Source of the DNA: Bacteroidota bacterium
GTDB lineage: Bacteria; Bacteroidota; Bacteroidia; Bacteroidales; B18-G4
Assembly: GCA_003648575.1 (NCBI GenBank)
Contig: QMPN01000167.1
Location: 1 to 6,487, forward strand
Reading direction: 5' to 3'
Length of the DNA: 6,487 nt
Made by a program: the position numbers and the translations under genes. Shown here one piece after another: positions 6,108-6,487 of the stretch (position 1 is the first letter of the stretch; the number at the start of each line of letters is the position of its first letter). The notes beneath the pieces are model-generated. The model did no database searches. It was not told where the DNA came from and saw only the letters and a program-made list of their open reading frames with translations.

Positions 6108-6487
6108 GGTGTATCACTTCATCGTAAGCGGCGGCCACAGCTTCCATCACTGCTTCCGACATGGTCGGGTGTGGATGAATAGTTTTGATGATCTCATGTC
6201 CGGTAGTTTCCAGTTTCCTGGCCACTACGGCTTCTGCAATCATCTCTGTTACATTGTCACCGATCATATGGCATCCCAGCCATTCACCGTATTTGGCATC
6301 GAAAATCACTTTTACAAAGCCATCTTTGTTTCCGCCGGCACTTGCTTTCCCTGAGGCAGTGAAAGGGAATTTCCCGACTTTGATCTCATAGCCTGCATCT
6401 TTTGCTTGCTGTTCAGTCATCCCTACTGATGCCACTTCCGGGCTGGTGTAAATACAGCCTGGGATATTGCCATAATCGATAGGCTCA
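6103..6487 (-). CDS. lpdA: Dihydrolipoyl dehydrogenase (E3), C-terminal part; 5' end outside the window
   Basis: The - strand frame is open from the right edge to TAA at 6103-6105 and gives 127 residues, the whole dimerisation domain (Pyr_redox_dim). It includes IDYGNIPGCIYTSPEVASVGMTE at 3-25, split here by the typical 'P.CIYT.PE.ASVG' signature of E3, and later EMIAEAVVAR and HPHPTMSEA at 104-112. In the last, H106 and E111 correspond to the His-Glu pair that acts as acid/base at the active site across the dimer. E3 reoxidises dihydrolipoamide of 2-oxoacid dehydrogenase complexes or the glycine cleavage system, with FAD and NAD+; it is cytoplasmic. The FAD and NAD domains and the redox disulfide lie beyond the window. 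The GTG at 6433-6435 is an internal Val codon, not a start, since homology runs unbroken upstream of it. Which complex it serves cannot be told. Confidence 0.95.
   Translation of the reverse strand, partial: EPIDYGNIPGCIYTSPEVASVGMTEQQAKDAGYEIKVGKFPFTASGKASAGGNKDGFVKVIFDAKYGEWLGCHMIGDNVTEMIAEAVVARKLETTGHEIIKTIHPHPTMSEAVMEAVAAAYDEVIHL

Noticed and set aside
6433..6435. GTG as a start codon for a 110-residue protein.
   Set aside because: The frame continues upstream to the window edge with unbroken dihydrolipoyl dehydrogenase signature residues, so this is an internal valine.

Overview
The window is a gene-dense chromosomal stretch from a member of the Bacteroidota, most likely a Bacteroidales-like or related environmental lineage. 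The phylum call rests on three things. A type IX secretion C-terminal sorting domain closes the gene at the left edge. Shine-Dalgarno-like sequences are absent before the starts. The UvrA has a CPTSGISY variant of the first zinc site, which I recall as typical of this phylum. I cannot place it more finely. The content is housekeeping; I see no mobile element, tRNA, rRNA, CRISPR array or phage gene.

Layout from left to right: the 3' end of a secreted T9SS cargo protein on the + strand (1-156). It converges on, and overlaps by 11 bp, a small retropepsin-like aspartic protease on the - strand (146-610). All remaining genes are also on the - strand: a LOG-family (TIGR00730) nucleotide hydrolase (724-1434), uvrA (1601-4444), a membrane-anchored lytic transglycosylase with a LysM-like tail (4453-5454), rfbC (5481-6023), and the C-terminal third of a dihydrolipoyl dehydrogenase (6103 to the right edge, its 5' end outside). 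In transcription order this is lpdA, rfbC, lytic transglycosylase, uvrA, LOG, protease. The transglycosylase and uvrA are 8 bp apart and rfbC and the transglycosylase 26 bp apart, so these three probably share a transcript. Their products serve unrelated tasks (dTDP-rhamnose synthesis, peptidoglycan turnover, nucleotide excision repair), so the grouping looks like shared transcription rather than a pathway.

The most unusual feature is in the gaps. All three intergenic gaps longer than 50 bp (611-723, 1435-1600, 6024-6102) contain degenerate tandem repeats with a 7-bp period, although the unit differs from gap to gap: TACAATA-like and CACTCAA in the first, GGYRCGR and CACTCAA-like in the second, GGCGTTG and AAATTTA-like in the third. 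The arrays abut or run into start and stop codons, and in the third gap the period continues while the composition changes from G-rich to AT-rich. They resemble in style the heptanucleotide STRR repeats of cyanobacteria. This is the main item worth following up. No gene-free stretch in the window exceeds 300 bp; the longest is 166 bp.
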